From assembly GCA_944470555.2 (NCBI GenBank), contig OX104134.1:8659248-8723247 (forward strand): 64,000 nt of DNA. The letters are read 5' to 3'. A program made the translations under genes and the position numbers. The stretch comes from Heterobilharzia americana. Its lineage: Eukaryota > Platyhelminthes > Trematoda > Strigeidida > Schistosomatidae. Shown here in pieces: positions 1 through 12,311 of this stretch; within the stretch, counting starts at the first letter, position 1, and each line of letters begins with the position of its first letter. Under the pieces are notes generated by a model. That model was not told the DNA's origin. It did not search any database and worked only from the letters and a program-made list of their open reading frames with translations.

Positions 1-1570
1 TTCTCAGTGCTTCTGGCGGTATTCCATCTGGTCCTGCTGCTTTCCCGCATTTCAGTAGCTTTATGGCGTTCAGGACTTCCATTTTCGTTGGGGGATTTAT
101 GTTCACTTGTAATTCAGCGGCTGCAGGTGGTATTTCTGGACGAAGTGCAGGTGGTGGTCGATTCAAGAGCTTCTTGAAGTGGTCGGCCCATCGTTTCCTC
201 TGTTTCTCTTCTTTTGTAATTAAATTTCCTTCTTCATCTTTTATTGGTTTCATCTGTGTTGGTCTCTTCCCTGATAGCAACCTGGTTATTTGATACAATG
301 TCGTCAGGTCTCTCTTACCTGCAGCCTGTTCTGCTTCACTTGCCAGTGTGTCGTAGAAGTGTCGTTTGTCTTTGCGTGCACTCTTCTTCACTTCTTTATC
401 CAGTGTTTTATACATTGTGCTCAGTTCCTCTTGTCGTTGAGCATCCTTGCACTGGTTTATCTTCTGCTTCACCATCCTCCTCTCCTCTATCAGCTTCCAG
501 GTATCCGTCGAGATCCATTCCTTGTCTTCTTTCTTCTTCCTTCCTAATACTGTTGTGCAGGTTTCTTTCCACATAGCTTTCAAAGACTTCCAGTGTTCTT
601 CTACACAGGTTTCTTCAGGGATGTCCCTCGACGTCTCCCATTTTGTCTTGATGGCTGCTTTGAAGATCTCCTTTGTAGTTTCATCCTTCAGTTTCCGAGT
701 GTTGTACTTGAATTGAGGTCTATCACCAGCTTCCTTGAAGGCTTTTAACTTGATTTCGAAGGTTCCTTGCACTAGATAGTGGTCTGAACCTACATCTGCT
801 CCTCTTCTTGACCTTGTGTTAAGTAGACTGCGTCTCCATTTTCTTGAGATTGAGATAAAGTCGATTTGGTTTTTAGTGTGTCCATCTGGTGAAATCCATG
901 TCGCTTTGTGGATATCCTTGTGCCTGAACACACTGCCTCCAATCACCAAATCGTTGAATGCACAGAATTCTGCAAACAATTCTCCATTCTCATTCATTTC
1001 ACCTAGCGCCTCTCGACCCATGGTTAGTTCTCTTCCCGTGTTGTCCCCTCCCAGTTTGGCATTCATGTCGCCCATTAGAATTTTGATATCGCCAACTGAC
1101 GTCTTGTCCAGTGTTGACTGAAGTTGTCTGTAGAATTCCTCCTTTTTCTCTTGCTCTGCATTATTTGTAGGTGCATAACATTGTATGATTGTGACCTTTC
1201 TTCCTTTTGAGTTGAATCTTGCTGACATGATCCTGGAGGAGATTGGTTCCCACTGCATGAGAGCCTTCGATGCTCTTGAGGACATCATGATAGCCACTCC
1301 CTCAGTGTGCTCGTGGTTGGCGTCTGGGTGACCGGAGTAGATTATTGATTCTCCCGTTGACAGTTTGGAGAGTCCACTCCCATTCCATCTGCTTTCGCAA
1401 ATCCCAAGCACTTCGATGTTATACCTTCTCATCTCCTTTGCAATCTGGGCTGCCTTACTGGGTTCAAACATCGTGCGGACATTCCATGTCCCCACGTTTA
1501 CTTTCGCTTTCATCGAGAGAAGACACATCGGCCAATTGGCTTCCCGAAGGCTTTCACCAACTGGCGTCAT
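1..1570 (-). CDS. RTE-clade retrotransposon endonuclease/reverse transcriptase, N-terminal part, runs off window
   Basis: I read the minus strand codon by codon from a stop at 1724-1726 to the window edge and found no stop, so the frame is open for at least 523 codons from the first ATG at 1568-1570. Near residue 27 is GTWNVRT and near 170 GDMNAKLG, with SDHYLV around 270; these fit an apurinic-like endonuclease domain. A basic linker follows, and the frame leaves the window in the RT entry motif CGKAAGPDGIPPEAL. In RTE elements this protein nicks target DNA and reverse-transcribes the element RNA. The frame is also open, without a Met, up to 1723. The other RTE copies in the window are broken, so this is the youngest-looking one. 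The RT catalytic box lies outside the window, so activity cannot be judged. Confidence 0.85.
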   Translation of the reverse strand, partial: MTPVGESLREANWPMCLLSMKAKVNVGTWNVRTMFEPSKAAQIAKEMRRYNIEVLGICESRWNGSGLSKLSTGESIIYSGHPDANHEHTEGVAIMMSSRASKALMQWEPISSRIMSARFNSKGRKVTIIQCYAPTNNAEQEKKEEFYRQLQSTLDKTSVGDIKILMGDMNAKLGGDNTGRELTMGREALGEMNENGELFAEFCAFNDLVIGGSVFRHKDIHKATWISPDGHTKNQIDFISISRKWRRSLLNTRSRRGADVGSDHYLVQGTFEIKLKAFKEAGDRPQFKYNTRKLKDETTKEIFKAAIKTKWETSRDIPEETCVEEHWKSLKAMWKETCTTVLGRKKKEDKEWISTDTWKLIEERRMVKQKINQCKDAQRQEELSTMYKTLDKEVKKSARKDKRHFYDTLASEAEQAAGKRDLTTLYQITRLLSGKRPTQMKPIKDEEGNLITKEEKQRKRWADHFKKLLNRPPPALRPEIPPAAAELQVNINPPTKMEVLNAIKLLKCGKAAGPDGIPPEALR

Positions 1571-1723
1571 TTCGCCTCTCCGATTCCAGCGGGGAATAAG
1601 TTTGTTTTCATTTTTTATATTTTGTTTGTGCTTTGAAGTTTCTTTAGCGGTTAGATTTGTTTTACGGGGTAGGGTTGCTAGCCCTATGCCCAACCTTCCC
1701 TCTTTACCCGGGCTTAGGACCGG

Positions 1724-3664
1724 CTAGTAACTAGTAAACTAGTTAACCAGGCGAGGTTGAATAAATGAATAGTTAAGTAAATCAGTGGCTGTGTAGTTAA
1801 GACAATAACTAGGAGTTGGATAGTGCACAGTAGCAGTGGTGGGATAATAAAAACTTCTAAGTTTAGTGAATCAAGTGTCACCGCTGTAAGCAATCAGTCA
1901 TTTCTTCAGACGCTTACTCTGTTTGATAAGCCTAACTCGACTGATCCAAACGCATTCACAAGAAACCCGAAAATGATATCTAGTGTCTGAAGCCAAACTT
2001 GAATTGAACCAGTAGTTGAATGTCCCAGCACTGTCGATAGGTGTCAGGGTGAGTAGTTAGATGCCGTCAGTTCAAAACTTACCGAAACTCTTGTTTTCGC
2101 TCAACTGCATCCATCATCTCTGTACACTGGTACCAGTTTAAAGGCTGAAACTAGTTCAGATGATGTGGTTAGTATTGGCTATCATTCTAATGATAATAAT
2201 TGATGATATGTTCGTCTATCTGCAATTTTATGTTGTTACATTTACAGACAAGGGTGATTTCACACCTACATCTTCATGCTTCTTGGGCACAAATGCAGTT
2301 TAACGCTAAGATTTCGCCGACCAGGTTTATCTGGTAGTTAGAACAATCCGGATAGTGGATACAGCTCCATATATAGTTTACTGTTACGTTACTTTTTGTG
2401 ACATTTGACGACAAATATACACCGCAAGTTATTATTATGGAAATTGTCGACATTTCCCGTTGGAAACTAGGAGGCATTTATTGACGTCAGTTCTAAGTGT
2501 TCTTAGAATCAATTCACATTTCTTTATTCCCTCACAAAAATTCACCTGGAGTACATGCTATATACTATTGCAACCAGTTATTACTTCAGGATGTCTTTCT
2601 GTTGGAAAAGTATAAAAACTTCCGAAATAGCATTCACAAACTATGAATGGAAGTGTAGATAAGTTTTTGGACTACTGAAACAACCTTCTCTTAACCGTAC
2701 ATCTCTCAATATAACAGACATTTCTTCGAATACTCTATGTCAATTAGATACCCATAGGTTGATCTGAATTAGATTTATGATAGGCCAAACAGCTATTATT
2801 TCACCAGTGGAGCTAATTTTGACAGCTCTATACTGTAAGTTCATAACTGATTTTCTATCTAGTGGCAACAATGTTTTGTCCAGCAAGGTGCGTGTAAAAC
2901 AACAAAGAAATAAAGCAACCTGGATTGGTTCAATCAATGTAACTTCAATGTGAGATCTTCCAGAATTGAAGTTATACCGTAAGGTTCATCATCCATAGGA
3001 TAGTATTTTAAGGTCAGTCTTCAGGAGAATCACTATTATGAGTAATTCGGAAATCCATTGAGCTAGTAGTCAAAAACATGAATCACTGTACTACCTAGGG
3101 TGATGATTCTCTTCCTTAGACTAATTCCAGACAAATTAGTCAGTTTCGAGGTTTTGTTGAATTTGTTATCGCTGTTCTAGGGTTTGAGAGATATAATACC
3201 GGCCTTTTGAGCTGGTTATGCTTATTTCTTCTAAAAATATCAAGGCAAGTTACGCTCATGCTAGGAACAATACATACTCTTTGATACAGGCAGTGTTCTA
3301 TGAGTAACTTAGTGTAACTCCCTATGTAAGAGATTAGTAACTTAGTTGAAAATATGATCGATTTCTACACCATGATAATTCGACCTGAGTCATATGATTT
3401 CGTTTGTCAAGCTTCTCCTCTTTGTGGCAGAACTGAGCTATTCTTGAAAACCGAAATGAAGAAAGTTACGAAAATTGCCTAATATATATTAGAGTGATGA
3501 AAAGTTGCTGGAGGATTTCAGCATCGTATTGTGGTTAGGTGCTTTTCATGGTTGGATCGTAAAACATGATTTCTTTCAAATAGCTTGCATAATCAACAAA
3601 TGATCTCGCGTTCACAGAAATACACATAAACACATACTAGCAATAAAAATGCACACAGTATATA
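1724..3664. other. intergenic or 3' flank, no recognised feature
   Basis: A/T-rich sequence between the RTE element and the host glycosyltransferase. I found no repeat family. I also looked on the minus strand for the next expected GT8 exon (an acceptor followed by Asp) and did not find a convincing one. The short minus frames at 2274-2477 and 2740-2937 show no recognisable motif. Confidence 0.4.
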
Positions 3665-3999
3665 CTAAGAGTTGGTGCGTCTCAAGTCAATTATGATCTT
3701 AAATTCTGAAGTTCGACCATCTGCAATAACAGAAGTAAGTATAAAGAAATTCAAAGTAACATCCCCACCTGTATGATTAGGATTCCTGATCAAATCAATT
3801 CGCATCTCTGAACTGCAGTACTGATGATTAGATTGATATGCTCCACAGGCATAATTTAGTCTTGCATTCATAATCGTACGAAAAGAATCTGTTGGTTTTA
3901 TTTTTACACACAAAACTCGCTCACCACTGGTGGACTTTGTGATAGTCAGGTGAGGAACTGAATGTTCAAACATTTCTCTACTACGTGGTACTTGATTAT
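3665..3999 (-). CDS. candidate pair of terminal exons, product not recognised
   Basis: A minus-strand frame can be spliced with consistent phase. An exon ending at 3769 (last residues RNPNHT plus one base) joins across a 48-bp GT-AG intron (3721-3768, acceptor ttctgttattgcag) to a last exon at 3665-3720 ending in DLRRTNS and a TAG stop. The upstream limit is uncertain; an acceptor near 4000 is possible. It lies just 3' of the last certain glycosyltransferase exon on the same strand. However, no phase-0 acceptor joins it cleanly to that exon, and the DQD-like motif expected next in GT8 enzymes is missing. A weak resemblance of the NARLN...QYCSSE...LIRNPNH stretch to the end of a GT8 domain is suggestive only. 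Tiny introns are normal in schistosomes. Confidence 0.3.
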
Positions 4000-4349
4000 T
4001 GAAAAGAACAGGAAATAATGTCACTCATTGAAGCATGGTGCCATACAAAGTCTTCATAGTGAATATTCGTGAGTCTAGATGATACACATAATTTTACTGA
4101 AGAAACACGAAACGTTACTTCCAGATAGAGTTATCTATCAGTCAAAGAGTATTCTAACCACTATGATTCTTTAACCATATGAAACAAGTTACTGTAGTTT
4201 GATGAAAGTAATATGTCGTGCATTTATTTATAGTAGCACTAACATGGACAGAACAGCATCAGAATCCGTAGTCAAGGAAACTTCTTCACCCAATAGTTAG
4301 CCATCATATTTTAAGTTAAACAAACTATTTATCGAATGTCTCAACCAAC

Positions 4350-4481
4350 CTGTTCTCCAGTGATTAAATAACCTTGAATTCCCAATAAGTATGTAGTGAT
4401 ACTTATCCAGATTTCATTCCACATGATTGATCGTAATTTGAAGAGATCAAATAATAAAATGCCACCATTGTATCCATAACC
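4350..4481 (-). CDS. GT8 glycosyltransferase (LARGE-like), exon 6
   Basis: 44 codons, from GYGYNGGILLFDLFKLR to YLLGIQGYLITGEQ. The acceptor is gctttgttttag and the donor CAG|gttggt, both phase 0. The segment aligns by eye with the [23 protein letters not shown] region of LARGE, where the Asn-Gly turn lines the donor-sugar pocket, and the KLR...W...W spacing is kept. The exon ends in TGEQ, which would be followed by the Asp of the conserved D/E-Q-D motif in the next exon. That exon was not found in the window. Exons downstream of here may be beyond the left edge. Confidence 0.85.
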
Positions 4482-5725
4482 CTAAAACAAAGCAAACGCA
4501 AGAAATTCGTTAAAATCACCACTTGGCTATTCTCATTCTTCTTTTGGAGATTCGCATAACTGAACAGACCAATCGGTGAACCGAAACAGGTTCTTTAAAC
4601 AAATATCTGTGATCTGGTCTGGTCTGGGTTATATGCTTGCTAGTGGTTAGCGATGAAACTCATGAGACATGTATGGTCAACTGCCTACATTCTATCTGGT
4701 TTTGACGTTTTCCATCCGATTTGATAACAGAAAGTGTCGAAGTGTTTGTACGAAGATCCGATAAGCCAACAGACAACAATCAATCCCACCTTACAAATCA
4801 ACACCAGTAAAGGTCGAACGAAATTCCAATCACAACTGATCTTCATCTGACAAAATATGAATCGCCTAACTCATCAGCCCAGTGAACAGGACTGCAGTAT
4901 TTGTCGCGATGTGCACTCAGTTCAACTTTCCATGGGAACATAAAGATTGCAATCTTAAATAAGACGAAAGGCCCCTTAAAATCTTGAATACTAGCTACTA
5001 TTACATGTAGAAGTTATCAAATGATACTAATAAAACCACTGGAGGAATCCATTTGCTCTGAATCCTACTGTACATATATATTTATATATAGGATTGGTTG
5101 TGTTTAAACTTCAATCTTTTCCGACCTTGATATGTTTGAATAAACAAGTCACCTCATAATTATTAATGTGTGCACTACAGCAATACTGTCTGTCAACGAA
5201 TGCACTACTGAACACAACTTTAATCAATTCACAATGACAGTGTCTTTTATTACTCATTTCACCATGTAGAAGATAACTTGAGTCTAATGAATATGGCATA
5301 TTCCAATATGTTCCTCCATCAGTTCTTATTCGCCGATACAGATTGCTGACCAAGGTCACATAGACAATGGCTTGCCCATCAGACTCTCTTGCATCCATAA
5401 AAAGTTATCCCTCATTCATGAATTATCTATGCATCTCAACATAACACGTTTTTAATCAGATGTATTCAAAGAAATGACATGTGCTATCCTCAGAAAACTG
5501 AATATCGTAAACTGATCACCACTTAATCAGTAAAACATGTGAGCTTTGACAGTTTGCTGGTCTCCCTGAATAGGTAAAACACTAGCGAAAAGTTGACTGT
5601 TCTCTATCTTATGATCGGTTTCAGCTGAATACCAATTGTTCTCAATGTGCCAAAATTAATACACATTAGTTAGTCCTTCTTGAAATCACATGAATACATA
5701 CATATTATGCAAATGTTAGACTTAC

Positions 5726-5797
5726 CTCCCATTCTTTGATCAAGTCCTTCATAACGTTTTCAAAATGAGGATTTTGCTCCAACGCAATACCTATCAT
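5726..5797 (-). CDS. GT8 glycosyltransferase (LARGE-like), exon 5
   Basis: 24 codons, MIGIALEQNPHFENVMKDLI then KEWE, between acceptor ttctgtaaaag and donor GAG|gtaagt, phase 0 at both ends. It sits where LARGE has VLGLVENQSDWYLGNLW, the strand after the DxD motif with the conserved Glu-Gln/Asn. This micro-exon-sized piece is too short for ORF calling and was found by joining frames between exons 4 and 6. The Met at its start is internal, not an initiation codon. Confidence 0.82.
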
Positions 5798-8700
5798 CTT
5801 TTACAGAAAAATGTGGGTTTACAAAGAAGAAATAAAAAGCCTACAAACTCCCAGAATGTATAATATTGATGATGACACTGACACCGACATGTTTCGTATA
5901 ATCTCTTGAATTAACTAGTTGGCATTTCAGTGTTTAACTCATCAACTGTTTACAATCAGTTGTCAGAAAAAGACCGAAAAGACAGTTTTCATGTACACGG
6001 CACACTCAAGGTTTGTGCAAAGTACATCATAGATCAGATAGATGCGATGTATGCAGTAGGTTGCATGGTTACATTCGCCCGAGAATTCATCGCTAAAAAT
6101 GAGGATTAAAAAGTTTGTGATTCTTTGGACCTTAATATTTGACAACAGACATTTCCTTATCATGTGTAGTGATATCGCCAGCACTTAATTCACCAAGATA
6201 TTAACAAAGCATTTATGTGACATCAAGGGTAAATTTGTTAGTTATACGGTTAGTTTCGGTTATGTCACCAAGCAGTATGGTGAAACATCCATAGTGAAAT
6301 GTTAGCTTTCATAACAACTTCAAAAATTATCAGTGGATAATGCTTTAAGAGAACTTGAATAAAAACTGCTGTTATCGCATTGTTATCTAAAAATTTCATA
6401 AGTCTAGTTCAGTGTACAATCCTCAGAGACAATGCACAATTAGGAAACAAAGATTTTTGCTTCTCACTTCAGCGTCATTTTGATGATCAGCATAGCGTAT
6501 TCAAGTAACTGATAGGCTAATTGGATGTAAATTATATTTCCTGTTACTTCCTGCCCTGTCATTACCCAAATCCATGAAACTAGATAATATTTTACAACAC
6601 ATTTTCAACGTTCATGTTTCTGAGAGTTTGGTCTTTGTGCATATCCACCAAATTTTGTTTGCCACTTATAGCGACCCTCCTCAGGTCATTTACTACTTTG
6701 ATATTCATTACGAGCTAATCCCAAGTATACTGTAACAGCATTCTCTCACGACTAACAATATGTGGGGAACTAGGAGTTAGGCTTGTTCAAGGGTACTCAA
6801 TTCTAGGGTCATATCTTGAATGGTTTAGATAAATACCTTATTCTTGGCCCTATGTCAAATATACACTGCTCAAAATTGCTACAGTTGATGAAATACAAAT
6901 TTTATGAATAAATTATACTGCATGGCATTTGAGGAGTGTTAGATAAGTTTTTTACTCCGAGTCATCGAAATTTCTGAACTGAGGCCGCTGATTTATAGCC
7001 TTACGTAGATACAGTTATTCCACAAATAATATTTTGACATTATCAGAGTATGCATTCATTACGAATTCCAGTTACAGGCTTTGTGTTTCTTTGAATAATC
7101 CTGTAGACTTCATGTTTCTAAACAAAGAGCTAAGATGGCGTTTTCAATAGACACTGTACGTGTTCATGGTATCTTGTAAAACGATCAAAACGAACCAACG
7201 TTTCTTTTATATGTGAAAAAATTTAGGCTAAATTGTCTCGAGACTCGCTTATCTACGTTGTTAATAATAGCAGGCTAAAGTCTTCACTAGTTTTTGTCAC
7301 ACACCATACACACAAAACATATCATTGAAATAGATTTTCATCAGCGTACAGGTAGCTAGCTGTACTATAATTTGGCATAATTTTTAGTTCAGAATACACA
7401 ATACATTCCTCATTTCTGCTAGAGAGTGTATTGGATACACTTGCCATAATCCTATCATTCTGTTCTCCTTAATAGTTTTCTTTACTTTAAATTCCACACA
7501 GTACCATGAAACAGACGAAAAATTCGTATGACTTCCAATGATAACAGTACAAATATTATTTTATGATGAAGGACAATTTGTTCCAATCTCAAGTGCAACT
7601 TATGGTCGGTATAAGCAACCTTATCATAATTATTTGCTGATAATTTGTAATTTTCCGTTATTATACTGGATCGATTTGAATGTTATGGTTTGCACAATTC
7701 TCTTTATGTTGTCTCACAGAATGACTTCCTATTCACTTAGTTGGTAATCGAATTTGTTGTCAAAATGGTTAGACATCTATTTATTGACTTGGTAAATAAC
7801 CAAAATTTGAGGCCAGTCACAAATAACTACTATGTTAATTATCACAAGTTAGCTTGTTTAGTAAATGATTCTTATCAAGTTTATTCATCTAGTTACTTAA
7901 GCTGACTTGGTTTATTTCTGATGGCATCGGTTGGTTTGAATGTCGCGTGTACTACTGCTCGGTTTTCTGCTTATGGTTCTAAATGTACCTTTTCATATAT
8001 CATTGCTGCAGTCCACTTTTATAATTGACTTTCATTTCAATGACTGATGATGCTTTTGGTTCTATTGTCTGTATGTATTTGTCGTGAAGTGTTCTGAATG
8101 GTGACTGATTGACAGCATTTCAGAAAATAATATTCAATTTTCTGCAACAATCATCAAAGTATGTTGTTGACCTACATATCAGGTATGTAGCACCTTGTAT
8201 TGCTTTAATTTTCCTGTGTATGAATGAGTTGAGTCAGTGTCTTATAATCTTGTCGCAGCAACTGTCTTCCTGTAGACACTAACTTCTAAATATCATTCCT
8301 TATCCTTTTAAACTTTACAGTCCAATGTACATAGTTCAGCCAACTAACTGACTGTCTATGTGTGACTGCCGTCTTTCAATCCCGTTTTTTATATTGTAAC
8401 CAGTGTATGATCTACAGATCTACACTAATATCCATTAAAAATATGCATGGTTCAGAAGAATTCTATCGCATTCGGGACAAATTCCAATATTATCATACAG
8501 AAACCCAATTGTTTTCGAATGCCACTCTCCAACTGCCTATATTTGTTGATCGCATTTAAAAGTAATTCAGATTGCTATTTCGTACTTTGAGTCTTTGTTT
8601 ATCACAATCATTTATTCATATTCTGAGTATTCACCCGTCTTTCATTCCCAACCATGACTTGACTTCAATACTGCTTTCCACTCTTCATTTTGTTATTCAA

Positions 8701-9265
8701 TGCACTTTCTGAACAGTCTATTTGATGGTTTACTCAACTGGTTGATATTCAAAAGTTTGAGGACTGTAATGTTACAGATCACTATGGTTATTTGTCGATA
8801 TTGCAGAAAGATCTGACGTTTTGGCTCCGAGTTCTTACGGATGATTCAAGCGCTCGGATTTGATTTACTTAGGCTTCATTTCAGCATTTGATCTTGAAAC
8901 TCCTGATTGAATTCTGCACAAATATTGGGTGTAACATAGATCAAGAAGGAACATTGTTGATATCAAGAGTTACATCTGTTCGAGGATATGACGATTAACA
9001 AAACTCCAACAGTGAACTTTTATTACAGATATTTGACCTGAGGTTTTTTGTTATAGACCTATAGGTACTGAAAATCGCAGTCGCCTTGGATAAATCAGTA
9101 GTATGATTCATCTTACAACAGGTTTCCTGACAGATAACAATTGCGTTCCCATCAGGTTAAGAAGTTGTAGATGTTAAGTCAAAGTAGATTTCTTTGAATA
9201 CAAGATGAAATGCCAGATTATTTTGTCGATTAGAAAGCATTGTTTCGATGGATAAGTTCTTGCTT
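5798..9265. other. intron 4 of the glycosyltransferase, distal part
   Basis: About 3.5 kb of A/T-rich sequence between exon 5 and the RTE insertion. I see no repeat family, RNA gene or further exon. Short frames (for example 7538-7747 and 8362-8559) have no recognisable motif and no good flanking splice sites. Confidence 0.4.
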
Positions 9266-11944
9266 CATGAAATCATCGGTGGTCGCGACATGAATGCCAA
9301 ACTGGGAGGGGACAACACAGGAAGAGAACTCATGATGGGTAGAGAAGCACTCGGTGAGGTGATGAACGAGAATGGAGAATTGTTGGCAGAATTCTGTGCA
9401 TTCAACGATTTGGTGATTGCAGTGAGGCACTGTGTTCAAGCACAAGGATATACACAAAGCGACCAACATGGATTTCACCAGACACCAGGACACACCACAC
9501 TAAAAATCAAATCGACTTTATCTCAATCTCAAGAAAATGGAGACACAGTCTACTTGACACAAGGTCAAGCAAGAAGAGGAGCAGATGTAGGCTCAGACCA
9601 CTCACTGTCTAGTGCAAGGAACTTACCTTCCAAATCAAGTTGAAAGCCTTCAAGGAAGCTGGTGATAGACTGCAGTTCAGGCACAACACTAGGAAACTGA
9701 AGGATGAAACTACAAAGGACATCCTTCACGGCAGCCAGCCATCAAGACAAAATGCGAGATATCGAGGAACATCCCTGAAGAGACCTGTGTGGAAGAACAC
9801 TGGAAGTCATTGAAAGAGATGTGGAAAGAAATCTGCATAACCGTTTTAGGAAGGAAGAAGAAAGAAGATAAGGAATGGATCTCGATGGACACATGGAAGC
9901 TGATAGAGGAGTGAGAGGAGGATGGTGAAGTAGGAGATAAACCAGTGCAAGGATGCACAACGAGAAGAGGAACTGAGTACAATCTATAAAACACTACACT
10001 GGACAAGGAAGTGAAGAAGAGTGCACGCAAAGACAAAAGATACTTCTACGAAACACTGGCAAGTGAAGCAGAACAGGCTGCAGGTAGGAGAGACGTGACA
10101 ACATTGTATCAAATAACCAGGTTGCTATCTGGGAAGAGATCATCGCAGACGGAACCAATAAAAGATGATGAAGTAAATTTAATTACGAAAGAAGAGAAAC
10201 AAAGGAAACGATGGGCCGACCACTTCAAGAAGCTCTTGAATCGACCACCACCACCACCACCACCTGCACTTCGTCCAGAAATACCACCTACAGCCCAGCC
10301 ACAGAACTACAAGTGAACATAAATCCTCCAAGAAAAGTGGAAGTCCTGAGTGCCATGAAGCTACTGAAATGCGGGAAAGCAGCAGGACCAGATGGGATCC
10401 CGCCAGAAACGCTGAAAACAGACGCAGAGACAACAGCGGACATGCTTACACGACATCACTATTGCAGAAGGTGTGGAAGGAAGGAAAGGTACTTATTTGC
10501 CGATTGGAAGAAGGGTTACCTTATCAAACTCCCAAAGAAGGGAGACGGAAGTGTTTGCAAGAACTAGCACGGAATCACTCTCCACTCCTGTCCACCCAAT
10601 GCAAGCAAAATATTAAGCCGCATCATCCTGGACAGACTAAAGGATGCACTGGATTCAAAACTACGACCGGAACAGGCTGGCTGGCTGGCTGGCTGGATTC
10701 AGGAAGAACAAATCATGTGCAGACCAAATTGTAACGCCACGCTACGCATCATCATGGAACAGAGTATAGAATGGCAGTCAACTCTACACCTCAACTTCAT
10801 CGACTTTGAGAAGGCCTTTGACAGCGTCGACCGAGAGGTAATTTGGAAACTGCCTCAATACTACGGAATACCACAAACCTTTATCAGCCTCATTCAACAA
10901 GACGCCATATGCCAAGTCATTCACAATGGGAAGCTCAGTGATGCTTTTGAAGTGAAGTGGAGACATGAGTGAAACAAGGCCCCCACCTACTATCATCAAT
11001 GATATTCTTGATTGTGGTCGACTGGATCATGCAGCAAACAGTGGGGAGCGAAAAGAGGGGGATGCGTTGGACTGCGGAAAACAACCTAGAAGATCTGGAT
11101 TTCGCCTATGACTTGTATCTGATGTCACACAAACTTGAAGATGTACAGACGAAAACTAACAAGTTGGCAGAAGAGGTGAGGCAGCGAAGACGGGGATTCC
11201 TTCAGGTGAATATAGAGAAGACAGAGGTGATGAAGATACCGCACCAACAACTCCAACAACAAAAACAAACTCCAGTCACCATCAACGGCAGAAACTTAAG
11301 GGAAGTAACCTTCTTCACCTATCTAGGAAGCACTGTTGCAACTACAGGTGGCACAGATGAGGACATTGAAGCCAGGATCGGAAACACAGCAAGACAGGCG
11401 TTCATTAGCCTGAAACCAGTGTGGAGTCTTCTGCACTCAGCATGTGGAACAAGATCCGGATTTCCAACACCAACATCAGTCAAGTCAGTGCTTCTGTATG
11501 GTCCAGAGACTTGGCGCGTTACGAAAGGGATTTCCAATAAACTACAGACATTCATCAACAACTGCTTACGCTGGCTCGCTACTGAAGATCAGATGGCCAG
11601 AAAGAATAAGCAACAAGGAACTCTGGGAACGAACCAACCAAGAACCTATCACGCAACAAATATGCAGAACGAAGTGGAGTTGGATTGGGCATACACTGAG
11701 AAGGTCGGCTGAGGACATCACGCGTCAGGCCAGGCAGTCGAGTGAAACCCCGATGGGAAGCGACGAGTTGGACGTGCGAGGGTGACATGGAGGAGATCGT
11801 GCGAGGAGGAAATGAGAGCTTCTGGACTATCGTGGAGCCAGGTTCAAAAGATTTCAGAGAACAGAGTTCACTGGAGACGTGCTACTGAAGCCCTATGTTC
11901 CATTAGGAACCCAAGGGACTAATAATGATAATAATAATAATAAT
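9266..11944 (+). mobile_element. 5'-truncated, broken RTE-clade non-LTR retrotransposon in intron 4
   Basis: Similarity to the RTE element at the left edge starts at GRDMNAKLGGDNTG inside the endonuclease domain. It runs through the linker, the RT entry motif (KCGKAAGPDGIPPET near 10360), the palm motif NFIDFEKAFDSVDRE (near 10800) and the C-terminal region with YGPETWR and LRWLATED, to a 3' end at GGAACCCAAGGGACT followed by a short TAA/ATA-type tail. Several frameshifts and stops split it into frames at 9248-9643, 10011-10567, 10715-10972 and 10969-11712. The RT catalytic box reads FAYDLYLMSH where the family has FADD, so the first catalytic Asp is lost. It is antisense to the host gene, and truncation at the 5' end fits target-primed integration. 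Confidence 0.85.
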
Positions 11945-12227
11945 CAGTGGTCATTTTAATATATTTGGCACATATACATATACACATCACGTGAATCGGA
12001 GTCAATGATCACTCGATTAGTGTGTAGCTCATATTACTCTACATATAAGTGACTGCTAAAGTAAAATTAGGCAGTCACACCTAAACATCAATTGACTTTT
12101 ATTTTTGGTCAAATAAACAACAAAGACCATAATAATCAAGTGTGCAAACTGTCAATTTACCTTCTTTAAATAAAAACCTGAGACCTTTTCTACGCAAAAT
12201 TACTTTAACTTAGAATTAATTACGTAC

Positions 12228-12311
12228 CTGGGTTTCTTGAAATTTTTCAAAATGATTCCATAGTTCAACAATGTCGGCATTAAAGAGTATGTCAATATCA
12301 AGTACAATAAC
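12228..12311 (-). CDS. GT8 glycosyltransferase (LARGE-like), exon 4 with the DxD motif
   Basis: 28 codons, VIVLDIDILFNADIVELWNH then FEKFQETQ, with acceptor ccctag and donor CAG|gtacgt, phase 0. VLDIDILF is the DxD motif that binds the metal and nucleotide sugar in GT8 enzymes. The match to LARGE (RVIVLDTDITFATDIAELW...F.KF) is the strongest single piece of evidence for the family. The exon lies 284 bases upstream, on the minus strand, of the antisense RTE insertion. Confidence 0.92.

Noticed and set aside
244..1121. Several plus-strand frames at the left end
   Set aside because: All are antisense to the open RTE frame on the minus strand.
5111..5398. Minus-strand frame of 95 codons between exons 5 and 6 with YWNMPY, faintly like the WN.QL end of GT8 enzymes
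   Set aside because: Exons 5 and 6 join in phase without it, and no splice sites place it in order. The resemblance is a few residues only.
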